This document shows, piece after piece, positions 35,232 to 44,731 of a stretch of 49,802 nucleotides of DNA. Made by a program: the position numbers and the translations under genes. Under the pieces are notes generated by a model. That model saw nothing but the letters and a program-made list of their open reading frames with translations. It made no database searches and had not been told where the DNA came from. The first letter of the stretch is position 1. Each line of letters begins with the position of its first letter. Source of the DNA: Sphingopyxis sp. (GTDB taxonomy: Bacteria > Pseudomonadota > Alphaproteobacteria > Sphingomonadales > Sphingomonadaceae); assembly GCF_016463645.1 (NCBI RefSeq), contig NZ_JAEMQX010000017.1, positions 1-49,802 of the forward strand, in the 5' to 3' direction.

Positions 35232-36409
35232 GGCCATTGCTCCGCCGAACCCAAGATCATCCCGGCATGATAATCCAGCCGCCCGCCTTCGTTGGTGACC
35301 AGGATCGTTGCGTTGCGCTCGCACTGACGTTCGCCGGCGGTGCCGCGCGCCTGAAGAACGGCTTCGGCCACCGGCGTCATTCCCTGCAGGTAGTAGCCAG
35401 AAAGATGGCCGCCACCTGTGTTGATGGGCCGGCCGCTCCCGCCTGGTTGCGCTGCCCCATCGGCATAGGCGTCTCGTGCTTGACCTGGCGGATGGAAACC
35501 ATAGGCCTCCAGGGCAAGCAGCGGCATGATGCTGAATGCGTCATATAGCTCGCAGATGTCGATATCGGCTGGCGACAGTCCGGTCGCCGCAAACATCGCC
35601 CGCCCGGCAATAGCGCCGCCGTGCGTGAGCGTGCGGTCGAAGCCAGACCGATCGGGCGCGCCTGGATGCCCCTCCGCATATGCGAGGATCGAGACGGCCG
35701 GCTGTGCGCCGTCGGCCGCGCGGTTGCGGGTCGTCACGATCACTGCGATGGCGCCGTTTACCGGAGCGGCGCAATCAAACAGCCTCAACGGCTCGGCTAC
35801 ATAACGCGCCGCCCAATAGTCCTCATGCGTGAGATGCTTGCGATATGAGGCGTCCGGGTTGAGCCCCGCCCAGGCGCGCGTCGTGATCGCGACCTCCGCG
35901 AGCACATCTTCTCCCAATTTATGAAGCGCCAGATAGCGCTGAGCGCTCAGCGCATGCACCGCCGCGCCGCCGAACAGTCCGGCGGTGTAGCGCAGCCCCT
36001 CCATGCCGATTCCGGTCTTTTGTCGGCCGAACGCGGTGCGCATCCGGGTGCCGGGGGTGATCGGCGCGTCGGCAAAGACGCACGCGACATGGTTTGCCAT
36101 CCCCGTCGCCACCGCGAGCGCGGCGGTGTGAATGGCGGCCAGCGCGCTCGCGCCTTCGCACAAGGCGATGCGATTGAGCTTGAGATCGCGCAAGCCGAGC
36201 GCGCGCTGCAGGTCCAGACCCAGCGTGGCGTCGGTGGCGCCGCCCGAGCGGCATATCACCAGCCCATCGACTGCTGTCGCGATAACCCCGGCATCGTCCG
36301 CAGCGGCAATCACCGCCAGGCGGGCGAGCTCAGCGGCAGCGCGCGTGTCCGTGCGCGTGAGACCGGCCCGGCCGAGGCCGACGATCGCAGCGTCGAGTCG
36401 GGCGCTCAA
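35228..36409 (-). CDS. SCP2-type thiolase-fold enzyme, likely acyl-CoA aldolase subunit
   Basis: A 393-residue thiolase-fold protein. An N-terminal CEGASALAAIHTAALAVATG segment stands where thiolases carry the nucleophilic Cys region. It continues with ELYDAFSIMPLLALEAYGFH and NTGGGHLSGYYLQGM, which carries the His. It closely resembles lipid-transfer/SCP2 thiolases that work with DUF35 partners in retro-aldol cleavage. The start is TTG at 36409 (no in-frame ATG nearby), four bases after the dioxygenase beta stop. It would cut a beta-hydroxyacyl-CoA. Substrate unknown. Confidence 0.85.
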   Translation of the reverse strand: MSARLDAAIVGLGRAGLTRTDTRAAAELARLAVIAAADDAGVIATAVDGLVICRSGGATDATLGLDLQRALGLRDLKLNRIALCEGASALAAIHTAALAVATGMANHVACVFADAPITPGTRMRTAFGRQKTGIGMEGLRYTAGLFGGAAVHALSAQRYLALHKLGEDVLAEVAITTRAWAGLNPDASYRKHLTHEDYWAARYVAEPLRLFDCAAPVNGAIAVIVTTRNRAADGAQPAVSILAYAEGHPGAPDRSGFDRTLTHGGAIAGRAMFAATGLSPADIDICELYDAFSIMPLLALEAYGFHPPGQARDAYADGAAQPGGSGRPINTGGGHLSGYYLQGMTPVAEAVLQARGTAGERQCERNATILVTNEGGRLDYHAGMILGSAEQWP

Positions 36410-36413
36410 GATG

Positions 36414-36917
36414 TCAGACGAGGAATGCGAGATTGCCGATGGCTTCCTCGCAATTGACGAGGTTGACGATCTTGCGCTTAATTCTGAAGCCGTCCTCGAC
36501 GCGCTCCAGCAAATGCGTCGTGCGTCCAGCCCAAATGGTCATCAGCCCACGGCGCGACTCGATCAGCGAGAAGTTGGATTCAACCGCGACGCCTTCGTCG
36601 GTCTCGCTCACCTCGATGTTCGAGATCAGACGCCGCAACCGCGACTGTGGCGCCTGCGAGTGCCGGACGCCGGTATTCAGCTGACGGATCCGGCTCGCGA
36701 GGCGCGGGCGGTTGTCATAGATATACGAGACCTCGCGGGTCGGGTCCGCGCCCTCGCGCATCGGCACCCAGTAAAGGGCGTCCTCTCCGGTCCACAGCGC
36801 CTCCCATTGGTCGTAGCGATGCTCGTCCTGCAGCCTCGCTTCATGGAACAGGAATTGCTCCACCGCTTTCGTATCGATGCCTGACGCTGGAGCAGGTTCA
36901 AGAAGGGTGACAGTCAA
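36414..36917 (-). CDS. Ring-hydroxylating dioxygenase small (beta) subunit
   Basis: A 167-residue NTF2/SnoaL-like beta subunit with LFHEARLQDEHRYDQWEALW and the family's R-R-L-I-S-N-I pattern (LRRLISNIEVSETD). The start is the TTG at 36917, forming a TTGA overlap with the alpha stop, with AGGAG eight bases upstream in the alpha gene. The beta subunit supports the alpha subunit's hexameric or trimeric structure. No ATG is available in the conserved region, so TTG is the real start. Confidence 0.85.
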   Translation of the reverse strand: MTVTLLEPAPASGIDTKAVEQFLFHEARLQDEHRYDQWEALWTGEDALYWVPMREGADPTREVSYIYDNRPRLASRIRQLNTGVRHSQAPQSRLRRLISNIEVSETDEGVAVESNFSLIESRRGLMTIWAGRTTHLLERVEDGFRIKRKIVNLVNCEEAIGNLAFLV

Positions 36918-38212
36918 CGCACATTCTCCTGCGATCCGGCCATCACATCGCGATAATGGCTCCAGAATCCGCGCTGGCTGGTTTCGTCCATTAGCCCGGC
37001 CAGCTTGACGCCGTTGGGCAGCACTTCTTCCTTGCCCATGCCACGCGACAGGATGATCCATTCCGGCTCGAGATTGGTGACGCCCATCTGCGTGAGTTCG
37101 CCAATCTCTGCATCGTCTGCGATCAGCATGCCCGCCGGCCCCATTGCGCCTTCGCACCGCCGGAGGGTGCGTGCGTTGAGGTCCTCAGCGCCTTCCAGGA
37201 ACACCGGGCAGGTATATTGAACCGCGGTGTCGGCGCTGATCGGCTCGATTACCATGATGTTCATCTCCGCCAGCGAGAGGTTGGGGAACAGCATCGAGTG
37301 CGGCGGCCCCTCGATCAGGCGACGGCGCGCATCTTCCGGGCCATAGGCGTCATTCATTGCGCCGACATATTGCGGCAGCCGCGCAGGATCAATCCCGCCG
37401 GTCCAGCGGAACAGCTTGTCGTTGGCGGCGCGATAGTCGCTGGCATGATCGATATCGCTATGACCCATGCCGAAATCGCGCACGCGCGTCGGCGAGGTCG
37501 GCTTGCGGTCGCGAACGGTCGCGAAGGTCCGGTTGGCGGCGATCAGCGAGCCGTGCACCATCGGCGCGTGATAGCCGTCGACCTGATTTTCGACGATCAT
37601 CTTCCAGTTCGACCGCATCTTGTGCTTCATCCAGCCGGCGCTCAGCTGGATTCGCCCGGTTGGCGACAGGCCAAGCAGCGCGTCGATCAGCTCGGTCGCG
37701 TGGCCAAGATGCTCGCGCAGCGTCAGCTTGTTGGGGATCAGGTTGACGAAGATGAACCCGCCGTAGCTGTCCATCCGCGCGACCGGGGTCAGGCCGGCAT
37801 CGGCCTTGCTGAAATCGGCCGGGTAGGCGCCTTCGTCGGGCAGGCCGATCAAGCGGCCGTCGAGCGCGAACGTCCAGGCATGATAGGGACAGGTGATGCG
37901 CGGGCGATTGCCCGATGCGGTCTGGCACAAGGTCGCGCCGCGATGCGGGCAGCGATTGTAGAAGACGCGCACCTCGCCATCCTTGCCGCGCAGCGCGACA
38001 AGCGACTGGCTGCCGACGCGGCGTACCACGAAGTCGCCCTGATTGGGAATCTCGCTGTCATGCGCGACGAAGCTCCATCCGCGATGGAAGATCGTATCCA
38101 TCTCCTGGGCGAAGATCGCCGGATCGGTGTAGAGCGAGCCGTGGAGCCGCCCGTCCTGAACCAGATGGCGGTAGTCGATCGGGGCGGGACTGAGCGGTGC
38201 GGTGGCCATCAT
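36914..38212 (-). CDS. Rieske ring-hydroxylating dioxygenase large (alpha) subunit
   Basis: A 432-residue oxygenase. The Rieske [2Fe-2S] ligands are Cys88, His90, Cys108 and His111 (CPHRGATLC...ITCPYHAW). The mononuclear iron region has Asp212, His215 and His220 (QVDGYHAPMVHGSL). It adds O2 to an aromatic or aliphatic ring, with electrons from a ferredoxin and reductase not encoded in this window. ATGA at 38209-38212 couples it to the ligase upstream. The length matches the benzoate/terephthalate/biphenyl-type families, and I cannot assign the substrate. Confidence 0.9.
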   Translation of the reverse strand: MMATAPLSPAPIDYRHLVQDGRLHGSLYTDPAIFAQEMDTIFHRGWSFVAHDSEIPNQGDFVVRRVGSQSLVALRGKDGEVRVFYNRCPHRGATLCQTASGNRPRITCPYHAWTFALDGRLIGLPDEGAYPADFSKADAGLTPVARMDSYGGFIFVNLIPNKLTLREHLGHATELIDALLGLSPTGRIQLSAGWMKHKMRSNWKMIVENQVDGYHAPMVHGSLIAANRTFATVRDRKPTSPTRVRDFGMGHSDIDHASDYRAANDKLFRWTGGIDPARLPQYVGAMNDAYGPEDARRRLIEGPPHSMLFPNLSLAEMNIMVIEPISADTAVQYTCPVFLEGAEDLNARTLRRCEGAMGPAGMLIADDAEIGELTQMGVTNLEPEWIILSRGMGKEEVLPNGVKLAGLMDETSQRGFWSHYRDVMAGSQENVR

Positions 38213-39777
38213 GCGGTCTCTCGTTTGATCGCCCAAGGCAGCTTGCCGGGCGCGGCGAACATCGCCTGGATTGCGCGCTTGTCGACCTTGTCGGTGTTGC
38301 CGCGCGGCAGTGCGGGCAAGATCGCGATGTGCTTGGGCACCTCGAACTTCGACACATTCTCGCGGCAATGACGATCAAGCGCCTCTGGCGTCACATCGGC
38401 GCCGTTCGCCACGGTGACCGCGGCGACGACCGCCTCGCCCCATTGCGGATGCGGCATGCCGAACACCGCGACCTCACCCACGCCCTTGAACTCGGCGAGG
38501 GCATTCTCAACTGCGTTGGGATAGACGTTGAAGCCGCCTGTCACGATCATGTTGTGCTGGCGGTCGCCCAGAAATATATAGCCACGCTCGTCCATCCGGC
38601 CAAAATCGCCTGTTTTGAGCCACTTGCCGAAGACTGTCTTTGCATTAAGCTCGGGCATGTTGAGATAGCCCTGCATCACGGTATCACCACCGACCCATAC
38701 CAGCCCAAGCTCGCCACGGGGCATTTCGTTGCCATCCTCGTCGCGAATCTGAATGTCGGCATGCGGCATCGCCTTGCCGACGGACCGGAGAAGGGCGACA
38801 TCGCCATCCAGGGCCTGCCGGTGTCCGACATCGTCCAGCAGCGCGATCGAACCGGTCGTTTCGGAGACGCCGTAGCGATTGAGAAATTCGCAATCGAGCG
38901 TTGCATAGGCATCGCGGATCAACGCCGGCGTGGCGGGCATTGTGCCGTAGCAAACCTGGCGCAACGTCGAGAGATCCCAATGCCCGGCCTTCACGTCGTC
39001 GATGATCCGGCGCAACATCGTCGGCACGACTGTGACGGTGGTGACGCGATGCTCCTCGATCAGATCGAGGAAGCGCTCCGCCTGGAAATTCTCCAGCACG
39101 GTCGTCATTCCAGTGATGATGTTCATGCACATCGTGTTGATGTTGATACCCGCCGGGTTGGTCACATAAATGCGGCGGTCCTGCTTGGTATACCCGTTCA
39201 CCATGTTGTTGAACACGAGCGAGGTGAGCAAATTGCGATGGCTGAGCAGCACTCCCTTAGGGTTGCCGGTGGTGCCCGACGTATAGCCGATCGCGCCGAC
39301 CGAATCCTCCTCGAGCTCCGGCAGGTCGGGACTGCGCTCGGATCCCGCAATCAGCTTCTCGTAATCGATTGGCAGGTCATGCGCCCCGCCAAAGCCGATC
39401 AGGATGCGACCTTCGGCCGCGAGTTCCTCGAAATGCTCAGACAAAGCTGCGGCGCATTGCGCTTCGATAAAGATGGCACGCGCGTCACAATCACGAATGA
39501 CATGCATCATTTCGCGCGAAGAATAACGCCAGTTCAATCCTGCGCGGACAGCGCCGGTCTTCATGCAAGCGAACCAGTGTTCGGCGACCTCGATACGATT
39601 GTGCGACAGCATTGCTGTGCTCACGCCTTTGCCGATGCCAAGATCCTGCAACGCGCGAGCCACCCCATTCGACCTGCGGTGCATCTCTGCCCAGTCGCTG
39701 CGGCGATCTGCATCGATATAGCCGATATCTTCGGGAAACTTCTCGGCGCAGCGTCGTACGAAGTCACGGAGAAACAT
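38209..39777 (-). CDS. Acyl-CoA synthetase / AMP-dependent ligase (operon copy)
   Basis: A 522-residue ANL-superfamily ligase. The P-loop is GYTSGTTGNPKGV (about 164-176). The A5-type region includes RYGVSETTGS. The hinge and C-terminal part are GDRQHNMIVTGGFNVYP and the lysine in PRGNTDKVDKRAIQ. It activates a carboxylic acid to its CoA thioester. I chose the ATG at 39777 (GAGAGGG five bases before it) rather than 39795, which has no ribosome-binding site. It leads the tightly packed reverse-strand operon, so its product probably feeds the dioxygenase and thiolase. Confidence 0.9.
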   Translation of the reverse strand: MFLRDFVRRCAEKFPEDIGYIDADRRSDWAEMHRRSNGVARALQDLGIGKGVSTAMLSHNRIEVAEHWFACMKTGAVRAGLNWRYSSREMMHVIRDCDARAIFIEAQCAAALSEHFEELAAEGRILIGFGGAHDLPIDYEKLIAGSERSPDLPELEEDSVGAIGYTSGTTGNPKGVLLSHRNLLTSLVFNNMVNGYTKQDRRIYVTNPAGININTMCMNIITGMTTVLENFQAERFLDLIEEHRVTTVTVVPTMLRRIIDDVKAGHWDLSTLRQVCYGTMPATPALIRDAYATLDCEFLNRYGVSETTGSIALLDDVGHRQALDGDVALLRSVGKAMPHADIQIRDEDGNEMPRGELGLVWVGGDTVMQGYLNMPELNAKTVFGKWLKTGDFGRMDERGYIFLGDRQHNMIVTGGFNVYPNAVENALAEFKGVGEVAVFGMPHPQWGEAVVAAVTVANGADVTPEALDRHCRENVSKFEVPKHIAILPALPRGNTDKVDKRAIQAMFAAPGKLPWAIKRETA

Positions 39778-39821
39778 ATAGGCCCTCTCTGGCATGAACG
39801 CATGTGATTTACCGATGCAAC

Positions 39822-39839
39822 TAGGCGGCTCGCCGCCTA
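39822..39839. promoter_or_regulatory. Perfect palindrome between divergent catabolic units
   Basis: TAGGCGGC-TC-GCCGCCTA is an 8-bp perfect inverted repeat with a 2-base centre, located 45 bases upstream of the ligase start and 159 bases upstream of the aldolase. It is a likely operator for a local regulator such as the LysR or LuxR protein. I did not find clear -35/-10 boxes. Confidence 0.5.
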
Positions 39840-39997
39840 TCCTGCTAGCTCCGAGATGCTTTGCAAGTCATTGGCGTTTCCAATGGGCGCGCGCTGGAAC
39901 ATGAACGCTGCTTCGAAGTCGAGCAATGGCATTTCACTATCGCGTCGAATAGCAATCCGTGCTGGCGCAGGACTGGCTGCTGGGGGATTAGAAGCCG

Positions 39998-40786
39998 ATG
40001 AACAACCGTTTCAAGCACGCGCTTCGCGCCGAGCAAGCACAGATCGGCTTCTGGCAGGGGCTCGGTAGCGCCTACACAGCCGAGATCTGCGCAGGCGCCG
40101 GGTTCGATTGGCTGCTGTTCGACGGCGAGCATAGCCCGACCGACATCCCGATATTATTGTCTCAGCTGCATGCGGTAAGCGGAACCGGCGCGCACGCGGT
40201 GGGACGGCCTCCGGTCGGCACGCCCTGGCTCATCAAGCAATATCTTGACCTCGGCTTTCAGACGCTACTGATCCCGATGGTGAACAGCGCGGACGAAGCC
40301 GCCGAGTTGGTGCGGGCCTGCCGCTATCCGCCGATCGGCGTCAGGGGAGTGGCCACGAGTCGCGCTTCGCGCTGGGGCCGAGATGGCGGCTATCTGGCGG
40401 AGGCGGACGACGAAATTTGCCTGCTCGTGCAAGTTGAGACGCGTGAGGCGATCGACGAGGTCGCGGCCATTGCTGCGGTCGATGGAGTCGACGGCGTATT
40501 CATCGGCCCGAGCGATTTGTCCGCCTCACTCGGCCATCGCGGGAACGCGGGTCATCCGGACGTGACGATGCGCATCGAAGCGGCTATCGGCGCCATTCTC
40601 GCCGCAGGAAAGGCGCCCGGAATTCTCAGCGCGGATGTCGCTGCAGCACGTCGATACCTCGAACTCGGCTGCCTGTTCGTTGCGGTTGGAACGGACATGG
40701 GCTTGATGGTTCGGGCGACAGATGCGTTGGCGGCGCAGTTCGGCCGCGGGACTGGCGAACCAGTTCAGTCCGCCACGACCTATTAA
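39998..40786 (+). CDS. HpcH/HpaI-family aldolase
   Basis: A 262-residue class II aldolase: DWLLFDGEHSPTD with the catalytic-type His, LLVQVETREAIDEV with the metal-binding Glu, and GVDGVFIGPSDLSASLGH with the metal-binding Asp. HpcH/HpaI enzymes cut 4-hydroxy-2-oxo acids to pyruvate plus an aldehyde. It is divergent from the ligase-dioxygenase operon across 220 bases that hold an 8-bp palindrome. It may act on a ring-cleavage product of the same route. A GGGGGA site near 39981-39986 lies before the ATG. Confidence 0.88.
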   Translation: MNNRFKHALRAEQAQIGFWQGLGSAYTAEICAGAGFDWLLFDGEHSPTDIPILLSQLHAVSGTGAHAVGRPPVGTPWLIKQYLDLGFQTLLIPMVNSADEAAELVRACRYPPIGVRGVATSRASRWGRDGGYLAEADDEICLLVQVETREAIDEVAAIAAVDGVDGVFIGPSDLSASLGHRGNAGHPDVTMRIEAAIGAILAAGKAPGILSADVAAARRYLELGCLFVAVGTDMGLMVRATDALAAQFGRGTGEPVQSATTY

Positions 40787-40882
40787 TCCGGCGTGACGCC
40801 AGACCGGCACGCCATTTTACCTCTGGCGCCGTGACGGCCCGCCGTTCAGCGACCAGTGCTGCCTGCATCCGGCGGATTGAAA

Positions 40883-42451
40883 TCAGCCCCGAGTTGATTC
40901 CAGTGAGGCGGCGTGCTGTTTGAGCGCCTGCTTGTCCACTTTCATCATCGGCGTAAGTGGAAGCGTATCGAGCAATATGAGCCAGTCGGGCGCCTTATAG
41001 TCGGCCAGTTCTGCCAACACCTTTGCCCGAATATCGGCGAGGGTCGGGGGATGATCCGGATCGGTCGCAACGATAAAGGCGATGCCGATCTCGCCGATCG
41101 CCGGAGCCGGCGTGCCGACCACCGCTGCGGCGGCTACGCCGGGCAGTTCGCCGATCACGCGTTCAACCTCGATCGGATAGACGTTATAACCACCGCGGAT
41201 GTACATTTCGCTGGACCGGCCAGCGAGGACCAGGTTCCCGTTTTCATCAAGTCGGCCGTAATCGCCGCTGATCAGCCAGCCATCGGGGGTAAGGGCTTCG
41301 GCGGTTTTTTCTGGATCTTGCCAATAGCCGACCATGACTGCTGGGGAGCGCACCGCAACCCTTCCCACCGAACCGTGCGGCACTATCTTGAGATCCTCGT
41401 CGATGAGCTTGAGCTCGACCCCATCCTGAGGGCGACCTACGGTACGATACTGCACCTCGGCGCTATCTCCGATCCGCGTGCCGGTGACTGATGGACATTC
41501 CGTCATCGAGTAGCGCACGATAAGGGGAGCGCCCAATGCCAACGAGACTTGCTCGATCAATTCCGGTGACGCCGGTGCCGTGGCGGTTACCCCGACCTGG
41601 ATATGCGATAGATCGGCCGCTTTGAGACCGGGATGCGCGAGCAGCTTGGTCCATTGGGTAGGCACCGCGCCAGCGATGTTGATCCGCTCTTCAACCAGCA
41701 GTCGCAACATGGCGTCGGCCGTCCACGGTATGGGAGCGATAACCAGCGTCATGCCGAACGCGACCTGTTCCCAACCTTTGCCCATGAAGCCAGCATGTGC
41801 GAACGGAACTGAACCGAGCTTGCGAGAGAATGGGCCCGCGAGAAGGCCCGCGGTGCGCACGGCGCTTCGCAGGTTGTCGTGCGTGAAGCACACACCCTTC
41901 GGCTGACCGGTAGTGCCGCTCGTCCAGATAATCACCGCAATCTCTTTGGATTGTCCTGAATAATATGCTGCCTTGCGAGGGTATTGCCGCAACGCAGCAA
42001 GGTCGCGGCGGCGAATTATTTGCGGGCTGGCTGCGGGCGCATTGGCTGCGTCCTCCAGGATTAAGAGGGCGGCGTTCGAGCGTGCGACGATGCTATCGAT
42101 TTCGCGTCGGCCAAGCCGCGTGTTCACGCCACTGGCGATCGCACCGAGCAGTTGGGCACCGGCAAAGCAGACTGCGAAGTCGATTGAGTTATCCAAGCCG
42201 ATCAGAATGATGTCGCCAGGCTTCGCGCCCTTGTCTGCAAATGCGGCAGCGACGCGCAGCGATTGATCGAGCCAGTCGGCATAGCTGAGTCGATCATCGC
42301 CGTGGACAAACGCTTCTTGCTCGGGGAACGTTTCAGCGGCGGCGCCGAGGAGATCGCCGAACGTTGGAACGTCCGCGTTCAGGACGGCCCGTCCCTCCTG
42401 TGACATAGCCGTGGATGACGGTGCGGATCGCGGGTCGGCTGGCTGGGTCAT
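40883..42451 (-). CDS. Acyl-CoA synthetase / AMP-dependent ligase (second copy)
   Basis: A 522-residue ANL ligase distinct from the operon copy. The P-loop is WTSGTTGQPKGV (about 176-187). The core continues with RYSMTECPSVTG, and the hinge and C-terminal part are AGRSSEMYIRGGYNVYP and TPMMKVDKQALK. ATG 42451 has AAGGA at 11-base spacing. The later ATG 42406 lacks a site. It follows the TonB-receptor gene by 141 bases on the same strand and is convergent with the aldolase, so it may activate the acid produced by the alcohol/aldehyde dehydrogenases on the other strand. Confidence 0.88.
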   Translation of the reverse strand: MTQPADPRSAPSSTAMSQEGRAVLNADVPTFGDLLGAAAETFPEQEAFVHGDDRLSYADWLDQSLRVAAAFADKGAKPGDIILIGLDNSIDFAVCFAGAQLLGAIASGVNTRLGRREIDSIVARSNAALLILEDAANAPAASPQIIRRRDLAALRQYPRKAAYYSGQSKEIAVIIWTSGTTGQPKGVCFTHDNLRSAVRTAGLLAGPFSRKLGSVPFAHAGFMGKGWEQVAFGMTLVIAPIPWTADAMLRLLVEERINIAGAVPTQWTKLLAHPGLKAADLSHIQVGVTATAPASPELIEQVSLALGAPLIVRYSMTECPSVTGTRIGDSAEVQYRTVGRPQDGVELKLIDEDLKIVPHGSVGRVAVRSPAVMVGYWQDPEKTAEALTPDGWLISGDYGRLDENGNLVLAGRSSEMYIRGGYNVYPIEVERVIGELPGVAAAAVVGTPAPAIGEIGIAFIVATDPDHPPTLADIRAKVLAELADYKAPDWLILLDTLPLTPMMKVDKQALKQHAASLESTRG

Positions 42452-42592
42452 CGGCGCGTGGGTCCTTCGCCAACTGGCGCGATGACTCCCGGTGCGTTTG
42501 CGCGTTGCTGCTTCATTCGTTCTCTCGATCTCTTTTCCGGGAGTGGCCGGGTCTTGGGGTCCTATTGGCGAAATCCGCACCGATTTCCGGGG

Positions 42593-44731
42593 TCAAAAAC
42601 TGAACGAGGCCGATCCCCCCCAGCTGCGCGGTCGGTCAAATCCGGCCTTGTCAGCCGTTGCGCTGGAGGTCATCTGCGAATATACGACGGTGTTGGCTAG
42701 GTTGCGTGCGTAGATGCTCAGCCGCAACTGTGAGCCCGGGCCGGGAGACCACGATATGTCGCCGTTGATCATGGTATAGGCTGGTTGAGTCAGCCGGTTC
42801 TCGAAATCCCAAAAGTACCTGTCCGAATGGAAGATGTTGCCCGCGATGCCGAACACGCCCGCGCTCGTCTCGTGCGACCAATCGAAGTTGACGCCCAGCG
42901 TGAACCGCGGTGCCCGAATCATATCTCGGCCCGATACATCGAAGGGGGAAACCGATCCGTTGCCACCGTTTGGCAGCGGACGAAAGATCTGCGCGGTCGG
43001 GAAGCTGTCGTATTTGGCCCGCAGCACCGTGGCATAGGCGCGGATATTGAAGTTGCGGGCAGGCCGTGCGGTAACCTCGAGTTCGCCGCCATCCACCTTG
43101 GCGGACGCTGCGTTGAACAGCAGCACTAGCGTCGTGACCGGATCCCGCGCCGACTACTGAATGTCGGTATAGTCGTAATGGAAAAGCGAACCGTTGACGC
43201 GGAGCCAGTTGAAGGGATCGCTCTTGAACCCGATCTCGAGCGAGTCCAACGTTTCGGGTCGGGTGGGAACGGCAGCCGCTGCTGTCGAAGCGAACCCGTT
43301 ATACACACCGCTCTTGAAGCCGCGGCTGTAGCTTGCATAGACGTTCGCGCTGGGACCGAACTTGTATTGGGTCGAAACGCGATAAGTCACCTTGTCATTG
43401 CTCGATTCGCGAAATGGCACGAGCGTCAAGGTGCCATTCCCGGCCTCGTAATTGCGCTTTTCCCAACTGTACCGAGCGCCCGCGATCAGCGAGAGGTTCT
43501 CGCCGAGCCGCAATGTGCCCTCTCCAAAGCCGGCGTAGGAAACGACTTCCTGCCGTGTGAATGTGCGGCTGACCAGCGAGCCGTTTGCATAGCTTTCAAG
43601 GCCGTCGAAAGAGCCCCGGCCCGCAAATTGAAACGCGCCCACGATCCATGAAAAGCTGTCCCCACCGGTGGACAGAGCCCGGATCTCGTTCTCGACGTAA
43701 TATGAGCTTTGCGGCGCGCGGACCGAACCGATCGGCTTGGGCGTCGCATCGTTATCGGTGACCGTGAGGGAGGTGCTATCGATATAGGCCGAAGTGGTTT
43801 CCAGATCGATGCCGCCGAGCCGCCAGCGAGTCTGCAGCGAAGCAGAATATGTCTTGGACTTGGCATTGCTGGCGGCATCGATGGCGGTCTGCCACGGCTC
43901 GCGTGCGATGATCGGCACCGGCGGTCGGACGCCGGTCGAATTGCCAAGGAACGGTTGCTCGCTCAGTGACGAGCCATCCTCAAAACGGACGTAGTTGCCG
44001 GTCAGAACGGCGCGAAACATATTGCTGGGTTCGATCAGAACCTTCAGGCGCGCGACTTCGGACGAACGGTCGCCCCGGTATCCGCCATTGACCAGATCTT
44101 TTACGAAACCCGTGTCGCCGGCCGCGCTGCCGGTCAGATCGATGCTGATTCCGGGAACGATGCCGGTCGAGATGTAGCCTTGAAGCGACTTCTCGCCATA
44201 GCTTCCTGCTCGCGCCACGATCCTGCCGGACAAGGTCTCGGTTGGGTCCGGCGTGATGATGTTGATGAGCCCACCGGTCGAGTTGCGGCCAAAGAGGGTG
44301 CCTTGCGGCCCGCGCAGCACCTCGATCCTGTCGACATTGACTAGATCAAAGCCAAGCGATGACATGACTGGCTGATAGACGCCATCGATGTATAGCGAGA
44401 CGTTCGATTCATCCCCGATATTCGCGTTGCGCGTGCCGACGCCACGAATGTACGGCTGAAAGCTCCCATTGACTCGCGAGAACACAACCGAAGGGATCGA
44501 CTGCGTGAGCTGGCGCGTATCAGTCACGCCGGACCGTGCAAGGCTGTCGCCGGTGACCGCGGTCACCGAGATCGGTACATCCTGCAACCGCTCTTCTCGC
44601 CGTTGCGCGGTCACGACGATGTCCTCAAGGCCGGTTTCGGCCTGTGCGTCTGCATCTTGAGCAGATGCCCCGTGCGATACGATCAGGGCAGCCGCGAGCG
44701 CGATTTTGCGGGCCGTGCTGTTGATGGACAT
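42593..44731 (-). pseudogene. TonB-dependent receptor interrupted by an in-frame amber codon
   Basis: The signal peptide is 1-24 (MSINSTARKIALAAALIVSH...). The plug follows, with VEVLRGPQGTLFGRNST-type sequence (here IEVLRGPQGTLFGRNSTGG). The 22-strand barrel ends in ...SASFSF with the terminal Phe. AAAGGAG supports ATG 44731. After residue 525 (DYTDIQ) a TAG at 43154-43156 interrupts the frame, which continues unchanged (SARDPVTTLVLLFNAASAK) to 42593, about 185 residues more. Either a nonsense mutation has truncated the barrel or readthrough/suppression occurs. Such receptors import sideromimetic or bulky organic nutrients. Confidence 0.88.

Noticed and set aside
38197..39807. 536-residue forward frame
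   Set aside because: It is antisense to the acyl-CoA ligase and shows no recognisable family; the ligase has all its motifs.
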